From positions 1 to 60,492 of the forward strand of contig JBFJVZ010000001.1 of NCBI GenBank assembly GCA_041623895.1: 60,492 nucleotides of DNA. Direction: 5' to 3'. The translations under genes and the position numbers were made by a program. Source of the stretch: JBFJVZ01 sp041623895. Its GTDB lineage: Bacteria > Planctomycetota > Planctomycetia > Pirellulales > Pirellulaceae. A model generated the notes under the pieces. The model was not told the DNA's origin. It did no database searches and was given only the letters and a program-made list of their open reading frames with translations. Within the stretch, counting starts at the first letter, position 1; each line of letters begins with the position of its first letter. This document shows positions 25,261 through 33,951 of the stretch, in pieces.

Positions 25261-26319
25261 TCATAACCGACTCAACTTTTCAACCCAGCCATCCACCTGT
25301 TCAGTCGTCAAAGTTTCATCAATTTCAATCGATGCGGACAACTTGGCAAACGTTCGTTGGCTGGGAAACATTCGCGGGTACGACATGGGTCCGATCAGAA
25401 TCACGCGTTTGTCAAAGGCAACAGGAATATCTTCCGGGGTACCTTCGTTCCAAATCCAGTAATCGTTGCTCATGCGATCGTGCTGGGGCAATGACCTGCC
25501 ACCGCTGATCGCTTCGTAGGTGTACAAGTTCCAAGACGCCGTCAAGATCTCTTCCGACGTCTGTGGTCCTTCCCCTCTGGCGATTGCTGCGGCCCGTTTT
25601 GAAATTCGCCGACGCCGAAAAAAACCGGGATTCGGAAACACGTCCATCAGTAAGGCGTTGAGTTGAAAGTTATCAGCGATCCCCGACATGTGGCCAATGA
25701 TTCCCAACCGCTTTGCCGGATCAATCGCGATCATTGGTTCGTTATCCAGGACGGCCAACAGCATTGTCAGCCAATAGCCGGCTTCATGGAACTCGCTCAG
25801 CTGTACCGCTAGAGGGCGCAAATCGTCGGCATTTCTTCGCGCCTCGGTATCCAGGCTGTAAGCGACCACAGCGGCACGCCAAAAAGCCTCCAGTGCTTTC
25901 CAGTCCTTGCCCTGATCGGGCATTTGCTCTTTGACCGTTTCCAGCGTTTCGGCGAACACCGCATCGGGGTCGGACTCTTCGTCATCCTCGTCGATCTTCG
26001 GCATCTGCTGTTTCGTCGCAGCCAGCAACTCACAGCACGCGGGCAAGATCTCACGCAAACTCCGCGTGATTGGGGCGGAAATGATCTTCGCGTCGCATCC
26101 CTGCTCCACCAATGCGCCGCAAAACACTGAAATTAGCCCGCCACGAACATGGTTTTCAATGCCGATCAGGTCTGCCAAGATTCTCAAAATATCATTGGCG
26201 GCATCCTTCGATCCGCCGGCCGAGTCCATCAGGTCTCGCAGCGCCGCTTCAATTTGTTGCTTTTCGCTCGACTCATCACGAACCAATTCGGCAAGCTTCT
26301 GTGCGGCCTCGGTAGGCAT
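25261..26319 (-). CDS. Hypothetical protein
   Basis: A 352-residue soluble protein with no signal peptide or membrane helix. It has an acidic patch near residues 107-120, a basic patch near 235-250 (FFRRRRISKRAAAI) and a C-terminal section with FDKRVILIGPMSYPRMFPSQ. I do not recognise a family. It is convergent with glmM, 22 bases between the stops, where a weak inverted repeat overlaps its last codons. Reading frame, length and codon use make it a real gene. It stands alone on its strand. Confidence 0.75.
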   Translation of the reverse strand: MPTEAAQKLAELVRDESSEKQQIEAALRDLMDSAGGSKDAANDILRILADLIGIENHVRGGLISVFCGALVEQGCDAKIISAPITRSLREILPACCELLAATKQQMPKIDEDDEESDPDAVFAETLETVKEQMPDQGKDWKALEAFWRAAVVAYSLDTEARRNADDLRPLAVQLSEFHEAGYWLTMLLAVLDNEPMIAIDPAKRLGIIGHMSGIADNFQLNALLMDVFPNPGFFRRRRISKRAAAIARGEGPQTSEEILTASWNLYTYEAISGGRSLPQHDRMSNDYWIWNEGTPEDIPVAFDKRVILIGPMSYPRMFPSQRTFAKLSASIEIDETLTTEQVDGWVEKLSRL

Positions 26320-26375
26320 CGTTATATTCCTTTATCCTAGCGACAGCAGTTTGATTTGTGATTTAGCTGTGTGAG

Positions 26376-26445
26376 GTAGCGGAACTCGCCAAGAGTTTCG
26401 GTCTGAAGGCCAAAAACAGTCGAAGGTCTTGGCGACGTCCGCTAC
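26376..26445. repeat. 70-bp palindromic element
   Basis: The arms GTAGCGGAACTCGCCAAGA and TCTTGGCGACGTCCGCTAC pair over 17 of 19 positions and enclose about 32 bases. A degenerate relative is at 15185-15249. It lies between two divergently transcribed genes, upstream of the epimerase gene. Confidence 0.8.
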
Positions 26446-26507
26446 GGTTGAACCTATTCTTGGACGTGACAAACCAATCGTCCGTTCGCCACGTGAGTAT
26501 TGGAACC

Positions 26508-27323
26508 ATGAAGTTCGCGATTTGCAATGAAACCTTTTGCGATTGGCCGCTTGAAAAAGCTCTGAAATACGCCGTCGACGCCGGCTACACGGGCTGGGAA
26601 GTCGCTCCCTTCATGTTGACCGACGATATTGTTTCTTACACTTCAGAGCAACGAAACCAATATCGGGCTGACGTTGAAAAAGCCGGCATGGAGATCATTG
26701 GTTTGCATTGGTTGCTGGCCAAAACAGAAGGTCTGCATCTGACCACGCCGGATGCGTCGATTCGACAAAGAACATCGCAATACCTTTGCGAACTCGCACG
26801 ATTGTGCAGCGACCTGGGCGGTAAAGTGATGGTGCTTGGATCTCCGCAACAGCGGAATCTGGCCGCGGGACAATTGATGGATGAAGCGATGGCCAACGCC
26901 GCTGAGGTGATCAAGGCCGCAGTACCAACCTTAGAACAGTGTGGTGTTCAAATCGCTTTGGAACCACTCGGTCCCCAGGAAGGTAACTTTCTGAACACCG
27001 CCGCCGAGGCGCGACAGTTGGAAGCGCTGATCGGCAGCCCGCATGTGCAATTGCACTTGGATGTCAAAGCGATGAGCAGCGAAGCGACCCCGATTCCTGA
27101 TTTGATTCGTGATAACGCTGACGCCTTGTTGCACTTCCATGCCAATGATGCCAACAAACGAGGCCCCGGCATGGGCGATATCGACTTCGTCCCGATCTTC
27201 CAGACGCTCAAAGAGATCGGCTACGACGGCTGGGTTAGCGTCGAAGTGTTCGACTACGAACCGGGAATCGAACGATTAGTGAGCGAAAGCATGGAAAACA
27301 TGCAAGCGGCGTTGGCACGGTAG
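26508..27323 (+). CDS. Sugar phosphate isomerase/epimerase-like TIM barrel protein
   Basis: The 271-residue protein belongs to the xylose isomerase-like TIM barrel family. It opens with KFAICNETFCDWPLEKALKY and has the expected strand ends: GLHW, VMVLGSPQQRN, IALEPLGPQE with the metal-binding Glu, LHLDVKAM with Asp, LLHFHAND with His, and VSVEVFDYEPG with Glu. These residues form the divalent metal site. Family members isomerise or epimerise ketoses or break down inositols; the substrate is not readable. The ATG at 26508 matches family starts; an earlier in-frame start overlaps the palindrome region. A second family member is encoded convergently 89 bases downstream. Confidence 0.88.
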   Translation: MKFAICNETFCDWPLEKALKYAVDAGYTGWEVAPFMLTDDIVSYTSEQRNQYRADVEKAGMEIIGLHWLLAKTEGLHLTTPDASIRQRTSQYLCELARLCSDLGGKVMVLGSPQQRNLAAGQLMDEAMANAAEVIKAAVPTLEQCGVQIALEPLGPQEGNFLNTAAEARQLEALIGSPHVQLHLDVKAMSSEATPIPDLIRDNADALLHFHANDANKRGPGMGDIDFVPIFQTLKEIGYDGWVSVEVFDYEPGIERLVSESMENMQAALAR

Positions 27324-27412
27324 CTCGAGAGATCATGCATTTTCGGTTCGGCTGGAGCCTCGCTCTCCCAGTCTCCATGTCAATCGCGGTCGAGAAGCAG
27401 GTGCCGTCTCTG

Positions 27413-28189
27413 TTACAGATTTCGCAGATACTCGACGCCATGCTGCAGTTCGCCGATCGTGGAATCGGCTCGGCCGACGATGAAGTAACCTCGGTATTCG
27501 ACGTCTTCCAACATCCCCAGCAGTTCGGGAAAGTCGGCAGATCCTTGCCCCAGCGGTACCGCTATGCCTCGCCCGGCCGCCAAATCCAAAACGCCGTCCA
27601 CGGCACAGACCATCTGGATGCGATCCTTCAAGGCCCTCACCGCATCGCAAACACTATGCCGATTAATGATCAGTTGCCCCGGGTTCAGCGCCACAGCGAC
27701 ATAGGCATCGTCAGCATCACCGACCAGTGCGGCAAGCCGCTCACCTGACTCCGTGCCCGTCTCTGCCGCCAAAAACGCACCGACGCGGGCTCCGTATCGG
27801 CCCAGATCATGCACCACCGATTGAAATGAATGCCAGCGCGGATCTTCATCTGATTCGGGTACCATGCCAATTTGATTGATGACCACGCCCGCACCCAAGC
27901 GATAAGCAAGCGCCATCGTGGCTTTGGTAGCCTCAACACGCCGCTCCAAATCATTGGGGTTGTCGTAGCCGCGATGAGTTTGAAATCGAAGTGCGGCAAC
28001 TTTCAGATTCGCGTCGGACAACATCTTTTTAAGCTGTCGCACGCCGGTATCCGTCAACTCAGCGGCACGAATCGAATTCCGCGCATCCAATTCGACAGCG
28101 GACACGCCCATCCGTGCGGCTTCGTCTAGAGCTTTTCGCAGCGGCAAGCCCAGGCAATCCAAACGCAACGCGATTTTCAATTCTGCCAC
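27413..28189 (-). CDS. Sugar phosphate isomerase/epimerase-like protein, downstream of cysNC
   Basis: The 258-residue protein is a shorter member of the xylose isomerase-like TIM barrel family: LKIALRLDCLGLPLRKALDE at the start, GVSAVELDAR, GAGVVINQIG and a terminal GYFIVGRADS. Metal-binding residues are less clear than in the neighbour at 26508, so activity may differ. It starts with GTG only three bases after the cysNC stop on the same strand, so it is the last gene of a cysD-cysNC transcript. A connection to sulfate or sulfated-sugar metabolism is suggested by this position only. Confidence 0.83.
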   Translation of the reverse strand: MAELKIALRLDCLGLPLRKALDEAARMGVSAVELDARNSIRAAELTDTGVRQLKKMLSDANLKVAALRFQTHRGYDNPNDLERRVEATKATMALAYRLGAGVVINQIGMVPESDEDPRWHSFQSVVHDLGRYGARVGAFLAAETGTESGERLAALVGDADDAYVAVALNPGQLIINRHSVCDAVRALKDRIQMVCAVDGVLDLAAGRGIAVPLGQGSADFPELLGMLEDVEYRGYFIVGRADSTIGELQHGVEYLRNL

Positions 28190-28192
28190 GAT

Positions 28193-30136
28193 TTACTTGA
28201 TCACACCTTTCTCGCGCAGCAACTCAATCACCGCATCCGCGCACCCGTCAACAGATTGCTCGGCGGCATCAATGACAAGGTCAGGATTCTGGGGGGCTTC
28301 ATATTCGGCGGTCACACCTGGAAAATTCAACAATTCACCGGCGTCGGCTTTAGCATATTGGCCTTTCTTATCGCGCTGGCGACAAACCTCGATCGGTGTT
28401 GCCACGTGAACAACCAAGAAGCGGTTCTCGCCAATCAGTTTCGCCACTTTTTGCCGCACGTCTTCCGCCGGCGCCACGAACGACGCGATGCAAATCAAGC
28501 CGGCATCGTTCAGCGTGTCGGCCAAATGGGCGCTCCGGCGCAGGTTCTCACTGCGGTCTTTAGCGCTGAAACCGAGGTCCAAGCTGAGCCCACGGCGGAC
28601 ACTTTCGCCGTCGATCATGGCGACCGCGCGACCTTGATCGAATAGTTTTCGCTCCACCGCGCCCCCGATCGCCGTCTTGCCGCTGCCCGTCAGTCCGGTC
28701 AGCAAAACGGTGGCCGGTTTTTGGCCAAACCGTGCCTCCCGCTCTTCGCTTGCGACGGTCGAGACTTGGTTGGGGTCTTGTGATTCTGTGGCGGCGACAT
28801 CGTCGTCCCAGACCGATAATGTCGAAGCGTCACCCGACTTGTCCAGAATCATTCCTGCGGCAACGGTGGCGTTACTGATACGATCAATGACGATGAATGC
28901 GCCCGTGCCGCGGTTACGGCGGTACGCGTCGTAGTGAATCGGCCCACTCAGGGAAATACTGACGCGGCCGATTTCATTCATCTCAAGCTGTGGCGCCGGC
29001 GTGCGGTGCAGCGTATTGACGTCGACTCGATACTTGAGCGTATCGATGATGCCCGGCAGCGTTTGCGTCGTGTGTTTGATCAGGTAGGTTTTGCCGGGAA
29101 CCATCGATTCAGCATTCATCCAAACCAGCATAGCATCGAAAAAGTCGCGGCTGCGGGGCACATTGCCTGGCCTGACAATCATGTCGCCGCGACTGGCATC
29201 GATCTCGTCCGCCAGCGTCAACGTGACCGACAGCGGCGTGAAAGCCTCTTCCAAGTCACCGTCGAAAGTCACGATCTGTTTGACCTTCGATTTCTGCCGG
29301 CTGGGCAGCACCATGACTTCTTCTCCGGGTCGAATGATTCCCGACTCGATCGTGCCGCAGAATCCGCGAAAATTCAAATGCGGGCGGTTAACGTATTGCA
29401 CCGGCATGCGAAAGTCCTGCATGTTGCGGTCGCTGCCAATGTAGACGTTCTCCAAAAAACTCATCATCGTGTTGCCGTCATACCAGGGCGACCGCTCGCT
29501 CCGATCAACCACGTTATCGCCATCCAGCGCGCTGATCGGGATGAAGTGCAAGTCGGGCAAGTCCAAACGCACGGCGAAGCTACGATAGGCGTCGCAGATT
29601 TCGTTGAAGCGGTCTTCGCTGAAATCGACCAGGTCCATCTTGTTGATGGCAACAACGACGTGACGAATCCCCAACAGCGACACGATAAAACTATGTCGTT
29701 TCGTTTGCGTCAGGACCCCGTGACGCGCGTCGATCAGAATCACAGCCAAATCAGCGGTGCTGCCGCCGGTAGCCATGTTACGCGTGTACTGCTCGTGCCC
29801 CGGCGTATCAGCAATGATGAATTTTCGCTTGGCTGTGCTGAAATAACGGTAAGCAACATCAATCGTGATGCCCTGTTCTCGCTCGGCTTTCAGGCCGTCG
29901 GTTAACAATGCCGGATCAAACTTCCCACCCGTCGTGCCGACGGTTTTTGAGTCGGCTTCCAATTGCGATAACTGATCTTCGTAAATCATCTTGCTGTCAT
30001 ACAACAGCCGGCCGATTAACGTACTCTTGCCGTCGTCGACACTGCCGCAAGTAATGAAACGGAGCAGCTGCTTGTGCTCATGCTGCTTTAAATAAGCTTC
30101 GATGTCGGTAGCAATAAGTTCGGACTGATGAGACAT
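28193..30136 (-). CDS. cysN: Bifunctional sulfate adenylyltransferase subunit 1/adenylylsulfate kinase (CysN-CysC fusion)
   Basis: The 647-residue fusion contains an N-terminal translation-factor-like GTPase (residues about 1-440) with GSVDDGKSTLIGRLL, DTPGHEQYTRNMATGGS and NKMDL, and a C-terminal APS kinase (about 465-647) with P-loop GLTGSGKTAIGG. With CysD it makes adenylylsulfate from sulfate and ATP, driven by GTP, and then phosphorylates it to PAPS. Both active sites look intact. This NodQ-like fusion supplies activated sulfate for assimilation or sulfation. cysD lies 228 bases upstream on the same strand, and a TIM-barrel protein follows three bases downstream. Confidence 0.96.
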   Translation of the reverse strand: MSHQSELIATDIEAYLKQHEHKQLLRFITCGSVDDGKSTLIGRLLYDSKMIYEDQLSQLEADSKTVGTTGGKFDPALLTDGLKAEREQGITIDVAYRYFSTAKRKFIIADTPGHEQYTRNMATGGSTADLAVILIDARHGVLTQTKRHSFIVSLLGIRHVVVAINKMDLVDFSEDRFNEICDAYRSFAVRLDLPDLHFIPISALDGDNVVDRSERSPWYDGNTMMSFLENVYIGSDRNMQDFRMPVQYVNRPHLNFRGFCGTIESGIIRPGEEVMVLPSRQKSKVKQIVTFDGDLEEAFTPLSVTLTLADEIDASRGDMIVRPGNVPRSRDFFDAMLVWMNAESMVPGKTYLIKHTTQTLPGIIDTLKYRVDVNTLHRTPAPQLEMNEIGRVSISLSGPIHYDAYRRNRGTGAFIVIDRISNATVAAGMILDKSGDASTLSVWDDDVAATESQDPNQVSTVASEEREARFGQKPATVLLTGLTGSGKTAIGGAVERKLFDQGRAVAMIDGESVRRGLSLDLGFSAKDRSENLRRSAHLADTLNDAGLICIASFVAPAEDVRQKVAKLIGENRFLVVHVATPIEVCRQRDKKGQYAKADAGELLNFPGVTAEYEAPQNPDLVIDAAEQSVDGCADAVIELLREKGVIK

Positions 30137-30364
30137 GGGGAGCTGAGAGCGGGGAGCATGGAGCGGGGAGTAGCGAGCAAACGGGGATGGACGCTACGGA
30201 TAATGAGCTTTCGACCGTAGGGTTTTCCGCAAGGCCTTTTGCCTTCGCGTAATTTGTGCCAGTTCGTCCAACAGACTTGCGGTTCTATTGGGTGGCAGAA
30301 GTTCTGCTTGTGGGAAGATGATGGTCATACTTGCGTATTCAAATCTTGGTTTCCGGGCGTGCGG

Positions 30365-31279
30365 CTAAAAATATCCACGTCGTTTCTTCTCTTCCATTCC
30401 TGCCCCGCCTTCGTCTTGGTCGATGATGCGGCCCTGGCGTTCACTGGTTGTTGCCAACAGCATTTCCTGGATGATTTCGGGCAGCGTGGTGGCCGTACTT
30501 TCAATCGCACCGGACAGGGGATAACAGCCCAGCGTACGAAAACGGACGCTTCTGATTTCTTCTATTTCGCCCGGCAGCAGCGGCATCCGATCATCATCTC
30601 GCATCAGCAAGATGCCATCTCGCTCGACCACCTTGCGTGGTGCGGAAAAATAAAGTGGCACGATCGGGATTTGCTCCAAGTGAATGTATTGCCAAACATC
30701 CAGTTCAGTCCAATTGCTCATGGGGAACACGCGAATCGATTCACCCTTGTTGACCCGGCCGTTGTACAAGTTCCAAAGCTCGGGTCGTTGGTTTTTAGGA
30801 TCCCAGCGATGTGACTTGTCGCGAAAGCTAAAGACGCGTTCTTTGGCACGACTTTTTTCCTCGTCACGACGTGCCCCTCCAAAGGCGGCGTCGAACTGGT
30901 ACTTGTCCAGAGCTGCTTTCAGGGCGTCTGTTTTCATCAATTCGGTGTGCTTTTCGCTGTCCTCCCACGGTTTAATGTCCAGCTTGCGGCCTTCCTCGTG
31001 GATGTACACGATCAGGTCCAGGCCTAATTCTTTGCGGGCGTAGTCTTCGCGAAATTTAATCATGTCGCCGAACTTCCACGTTGTATCGATGTGCATCAGC
31101 GGAAATGGCGGCTTGGCCGGGTAGAATGCTTTCAGAGCCAGCTGGACCAGCACCGCGGAGTCCTTGCCGACGCTGTACAGCATGACCGGCTTTTGGAATT
31201 CCGAAACAACCTCGCGGATGATGTGGATGCTTTCGGCTTCGAGCTGTTTCAGGTGGGTTAGGTTGTAGTCCGACATCAC
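30365..31279 (-). CDS. cysD: Sulfate adenylyltransferase subunit 2
   Basis: The 304-residue catalytic subunit of ATP sulfurylase has the PP-loop YSVGKDSAVLV (residues 35-45) that binds ATP. Family landmarks include PLMHIDTTWKF, AFGGARRDEEKSRAKER and FPMSNWTELDVWQYI. The product works with the CysN part of the next gene in the cytoplasm. Two adjacent ATG codons begin the gene; homologues usually start at the second (MSDYNLTHL). The 228-base gap to cysNC is G-rich with short AGCGGGGAG repeats near 30146-30170 and no gene. PAPS reductase and sulfite reductase genes are not in the window. Confidence 0.96.
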   Translation of the reverse strand: MMSDYNLTHLKQLEAESIHIIREVVSEFQKPVMLYSVGKDSAVLVQLALKAFYPAKPPFPLMHIDTTWKFGDMIKFREDYARKELGLDLIVYIHEEGRKLDIKPWEDSEKHTELMKTDALKAALDKYQFDAAFGGARRDEEKSRAKERVFSFRDKSHRWDPKNQRPELWNLYNGRVNKGESIRVFPMSNWTELDVWQYIHLEQIPIVPLYFSAPRKVVERDGILLMRDDDRMPLLPGEIEEIRSVRFRTLGCYPLSGAIESTATTLPEIIQEMLLATTSERQGRIIDQDEGGAGMEEKKRRGYF

Positions 31280-31393
31280 GCGATTTTTGCGGGGATGGAT
31301 AAAGGCTATCTGCGCCCCGAAGTATAGAAAGATGCCAGAAACTGGCTAGAGCGATGCGCCCCTAGCTGTCGTCACCCACGCCCGCAATCCGGC

Positions 31394-32053
31394 CTATCGA
31401 CCGCGTTTGTGGCGGATCTCCAAGATCACGCCATTGCTGCTGTCGTCGTCTCCGAGCGGGTATTCTGCCGCGCGGCGAAGCTGTAAATCCGCCATCATTC
31501 CAAGGTGTCTCGCTTCGCCCCGTTCCTCGACCCATTTGGGCCCCTTGATCAACAGGATTCGATCAACATTGGCCCAATGAGGTTCCATCCAGCGGCAGAA
31601 TTTGGCGATACTGCCCACGGCCCGCGCGACAATCGTGGTGAAGCGAAAATCTTCGAGCAAATCTTCGCCGCGCGCCGCATAAACCGGCACCGGCAATCCC
31701 AGGGTGTTGACAATCTCGCTGAGGATCTTGGCCCGCTTCTGTACCGATTCTGCCAAGGCCACCTCGACGTCCGATCGCAGGATCGCCAACGGAATTCCCG
31801 GCACCCCGTTGCCGCTGCCAAGATCCAGAACCTCTTCTTCCGGCTCCAGCAGCGGCGCCAATTGCAAACAGTCACGCAGATCGCGGCCCACGAACAAATC
31901 CCAGGTCGTATGCCGAGTCAGGTTCAACTGTTCGTTCCATTGCCACACCACCTGCGCAAATTCCTGCAGACGCAAAGCAACTGCCTCATCGATTTCCATC
32001 GAGTGGGCATGGAGTGCGGCGGTAAAATCAGGATCCAGCGACATTGCCGACAT
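31394..32053 (-). CDS. rsmG: 16S rRNA (guanine-527-N7)-methyltransferase
   Basis: The 219-residue SAM-dependent enzyme (RsmG/GidB) methylates G527 of 16S rRNA. The SAM-binding motif I is VLDLGSGNGVPGIPLAI (residues about 75-91), followed by LAESVQKRAKIL and ARAVGS, all typical. The N-terminal helical part (WNEQLNLTR) is also conserved in the family. Two Met codons lie near the start; the longer is given. It stands alone: gidA/parA/parB, common neighbours elsewhere, are not here. The gene is upstream of cysD on the same strand, 114 bases away. Confidence 0.93.
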   Translation of the reverse strand: MSAMSLDPDFTAALHAHSMEIDEAVALRLQEFAQVVWQWNEQLNLTRHTTWDLFVGRDLRDCLQLAPLLEPEEEVLDLGSGNGVPGIPLAILRSDVEVALAESVQKRAKILSEIVNTLGLPVPVYAARGEDLLEDFRFTTIVARAVGSIAKFCRWMEPHWANVDRILLIKGPKWVEERGEARHLGMMADLQLRRAAEYPLGDDDSSNGVILEIRHKRGR

Positions 32054-32131
32054 GATGACGAGTCAACTCGATGCTGGGAACCGTGGCAATTCGTGTCTCA
32101 TAACGTCGTCGTTGGCTCCGCCAGCGAGCCC

Positions 32132-33943
32132 CTATGGACCGCGGGTCCGCGGAGCGGACGACGACTTACCTTGGATCACCACGCTTGCCGGACCGGGACG
32201 CATCAGGACTTGGAGGTGCTTGACATACTTTTCGTAATGGTCAGTGGGATTCTTGTCATGCCAAATGTGGTCGGACGACGGGCACTTGCCGATCACCGTC
32301 CCCAGCAATGCCGGGCTAATGTGAATCCTTCCTCCACGACGATCCCAATCCCAATAAGAAGCAAATACCGGTGGCCCACTGAATCGATAGATCGCCCACC
32401 GCTTCGCCCAGCGACCTTGGCCGAGTAATTCGATGAACTCAGCTTCCGACTGATCTCGTTCTTGCTGGGGATCCCGCTTGCCATATTCCACTTGTTTCAG
32501 CAATTCGTCCGTGGCGAAGAACAAATGGATTTGATCCCAGCTTTTTTCGCCGCGCTCCTGGAATGCCTTTTCCATCATTTTTGCCAGCTGCCAATTGGTG
32601 GCTCCAATGAAAGCAATCTTTTGGTAGGTCGCCAACAGCAGCAGTGGCGGTACTTTGAATTGTCCATCCGCGCCCAGCAATGTGGGCCGTAAGGAAGGCA
32701 GATACTCTTCGGAAAAGACCCACTTCGACGGCGCCTCGACCCACTCTGGACGCTCCGCGACATGCTGCTGCAAGTTCCGGAACACCTCCAGCGTATCCAA
32801 CGCCGGGTTGGATTGTTGTGCCCGTACCATCAGCGACGGCATCAAGCGAAACGGTTGTTTGGACCACTTGAGCGTCGTCTCCCGTTCGACTTTTGGAACC
32901 AGTTCCGTGATCGCCGCCTGCTCCTGCGGCCAATTCGCGTTCTTGACGAATGTGTGTCGGGCAATCACAGGAAGCAGTTTTTCGCGGAATTCGATTAACA
33001 GGGCTTGTGCCGTTCTCCCAAACCGGCCCCTGATCTCCTCCTCTGTCGGTATCTGGTCAACGACGGTCAGTTCGGTTTGAAAGTAACTCAGGCATTCACC
33101 GATCAGCGCGCGGCGGAGTGTGTTTCCTGGATAGATGTTGGCAGCAGAAACTTCCTCGAATGGTTTCATCGTGACCAGATATTGAGCCAGCGACAACAAA
33201 AAAGCCTCGCCTGAGAGCGTCACCGCCACCGCATCGGCAAAGATCTCCCGCATCCATTTCTGCCAGTATTTCAGTCGCAATCCTTTGGGGAGTTCCTTGA
33301 TGATCTGATCGGTCGCACCGAGCGCATTGTCCACTGCATGGCCAACCTCGTGGGACAGCAACGGATACGATTCCGGAGATCTTGCCAGATGCCCTGGCAG
33401 GCAGACGAGCGCGAACGGAGCAAGCGTACGGGGCCCATCGCCTTTGCGACCAATCTGCTTAGGCTCAGTTTGAAACAAAGAGGGAATGGGTAGATTGGCA
33501 TCGGGAGCCCAAACCGCCGGACTCTGGCTGGAATCAATCGCCACCAACGGACCAACGGGACTGCTCTCGGTATCCGGAACGAATAACTGAAAACCCTCAA
33601 CACATAACCAATCCGCCGCCTCCAACACTTGGCGTTCGGTGCCGGAAGTCCGCGGGGCAATGAACGCCCGCTCCACGAAACGCAGCGCTTCCTCCAATTC
33701 CATGTAACGCGTCGTCAGCAATTGCACGTTCAATTCTGAATCCGACTTGCGCACCGAGTCGCAATGACGTTGGAGCTCGTCGCTGTGTGCTTCGATGAAT
33801 TGCGAAAGTTCATTGGCTTGACGCGGGGCGATCGAGATTCCATCAGCGGCCTGGTCTTTGCCGCGTAACAATTCGATCAAGCTCCGGCAGCTCTGCAGCG
33901 TTGCCTGTGCGTCCGCCAGTGCGAATTGGGCTTCCTTTTTCAT
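32132..33943 (-). CDS. Putative zinc metalloprotease (HExxH ... E) of unknown family
   Basis: The 603-residue protein contains HEVGHAVD at residues 198-205, an HExxH zinc motif, followed about 35 residues on by REIFADAVAV, whose Glu233 may be the third ligand as in gluzincins. The N-terminal 95 residues are helical and Glu/Leu-rich, probably a coiled coil. No signal peptide or membrane helix is seen, so the protein seems cytoplasmic unless exported by another route. The start ATG lies eight bases after the stop of the astacin-like gene, so both are co-transcribed. I do not recognise the remainder. Protease activity is inferred from the motif only. Confidence 0.72.
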   Translation of the reverse strand: MKKEAQFALADAQATLQSCRSLIELLRGKDQAADGISIAPRQANELSQFIEAHSDELQRHCDSVRKSDSELNVQLLTTRYMELEEALRFVERAFIAPRTSGTERQVLEAADWLCVEGFQLFVPDTESSPVGPLVAIDSSQSPAVWAPDANLPIPSLFQTEPKQIGRKGDGPRTLAPFALVCLPGHLARSPESYPLLSHEVGHAVDNALGATDQIIKELPKGLRLKYWQKWMREIFADAVAVTLSGEAFLLSLAQYLVTMKPFEEVSAANIYPGNTLRRALIGECLSYFQTELTVVDQIPTEEEIRGRFGRTAQALLIEFREKLLPVIARHTFVKNANWPQEQAAITELVPKVERETTLKWSKQPFRLMPSLMVRAQQSNPALDTLEVFRNLQQHVAERPEWVEAPSKWVFSEEYLPSLRPTLLGADGQFKVPPLLLLATYQKIAFIGATNWQLAKMMEKAFQERGEKSWDQIHLFFATDELLKQVEYGKRDPQQERDQSEAEFIELLGQGRWAKRWAIYRFSGPPVFASYWDWDRRGGRIHISPALLGTVIGKCPSSDHIWHDKNPTDHYEKYVKHLQVLMRPGPASVVIQGKSSSAPRTRGP

Positions 33944-33951
33944 TACAGCCC

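Noticed and set aside
25239..25280. Inverted repeat AAAAGTTGA/TCAACTTTT between convergent genes, as bidirectional terminator
   Set aside because: The stem is AT-rich with a loop of about 24 bases and overlaps the end of a coding region; too weak to call.
28934..29905. A 323-codon plus-strand frame opposite cysNC
   Set aside because: The minus-strand CysN-CysC motifs are complete; the other strand is a shadow with Asp/His/Gln-biased composition.
31505..32428. A 307-codon plus-strand frame opposite rsmG
   Set aside because: RsmG motifs on the minus strand are clear; the frame crosses two genes and has no domain.
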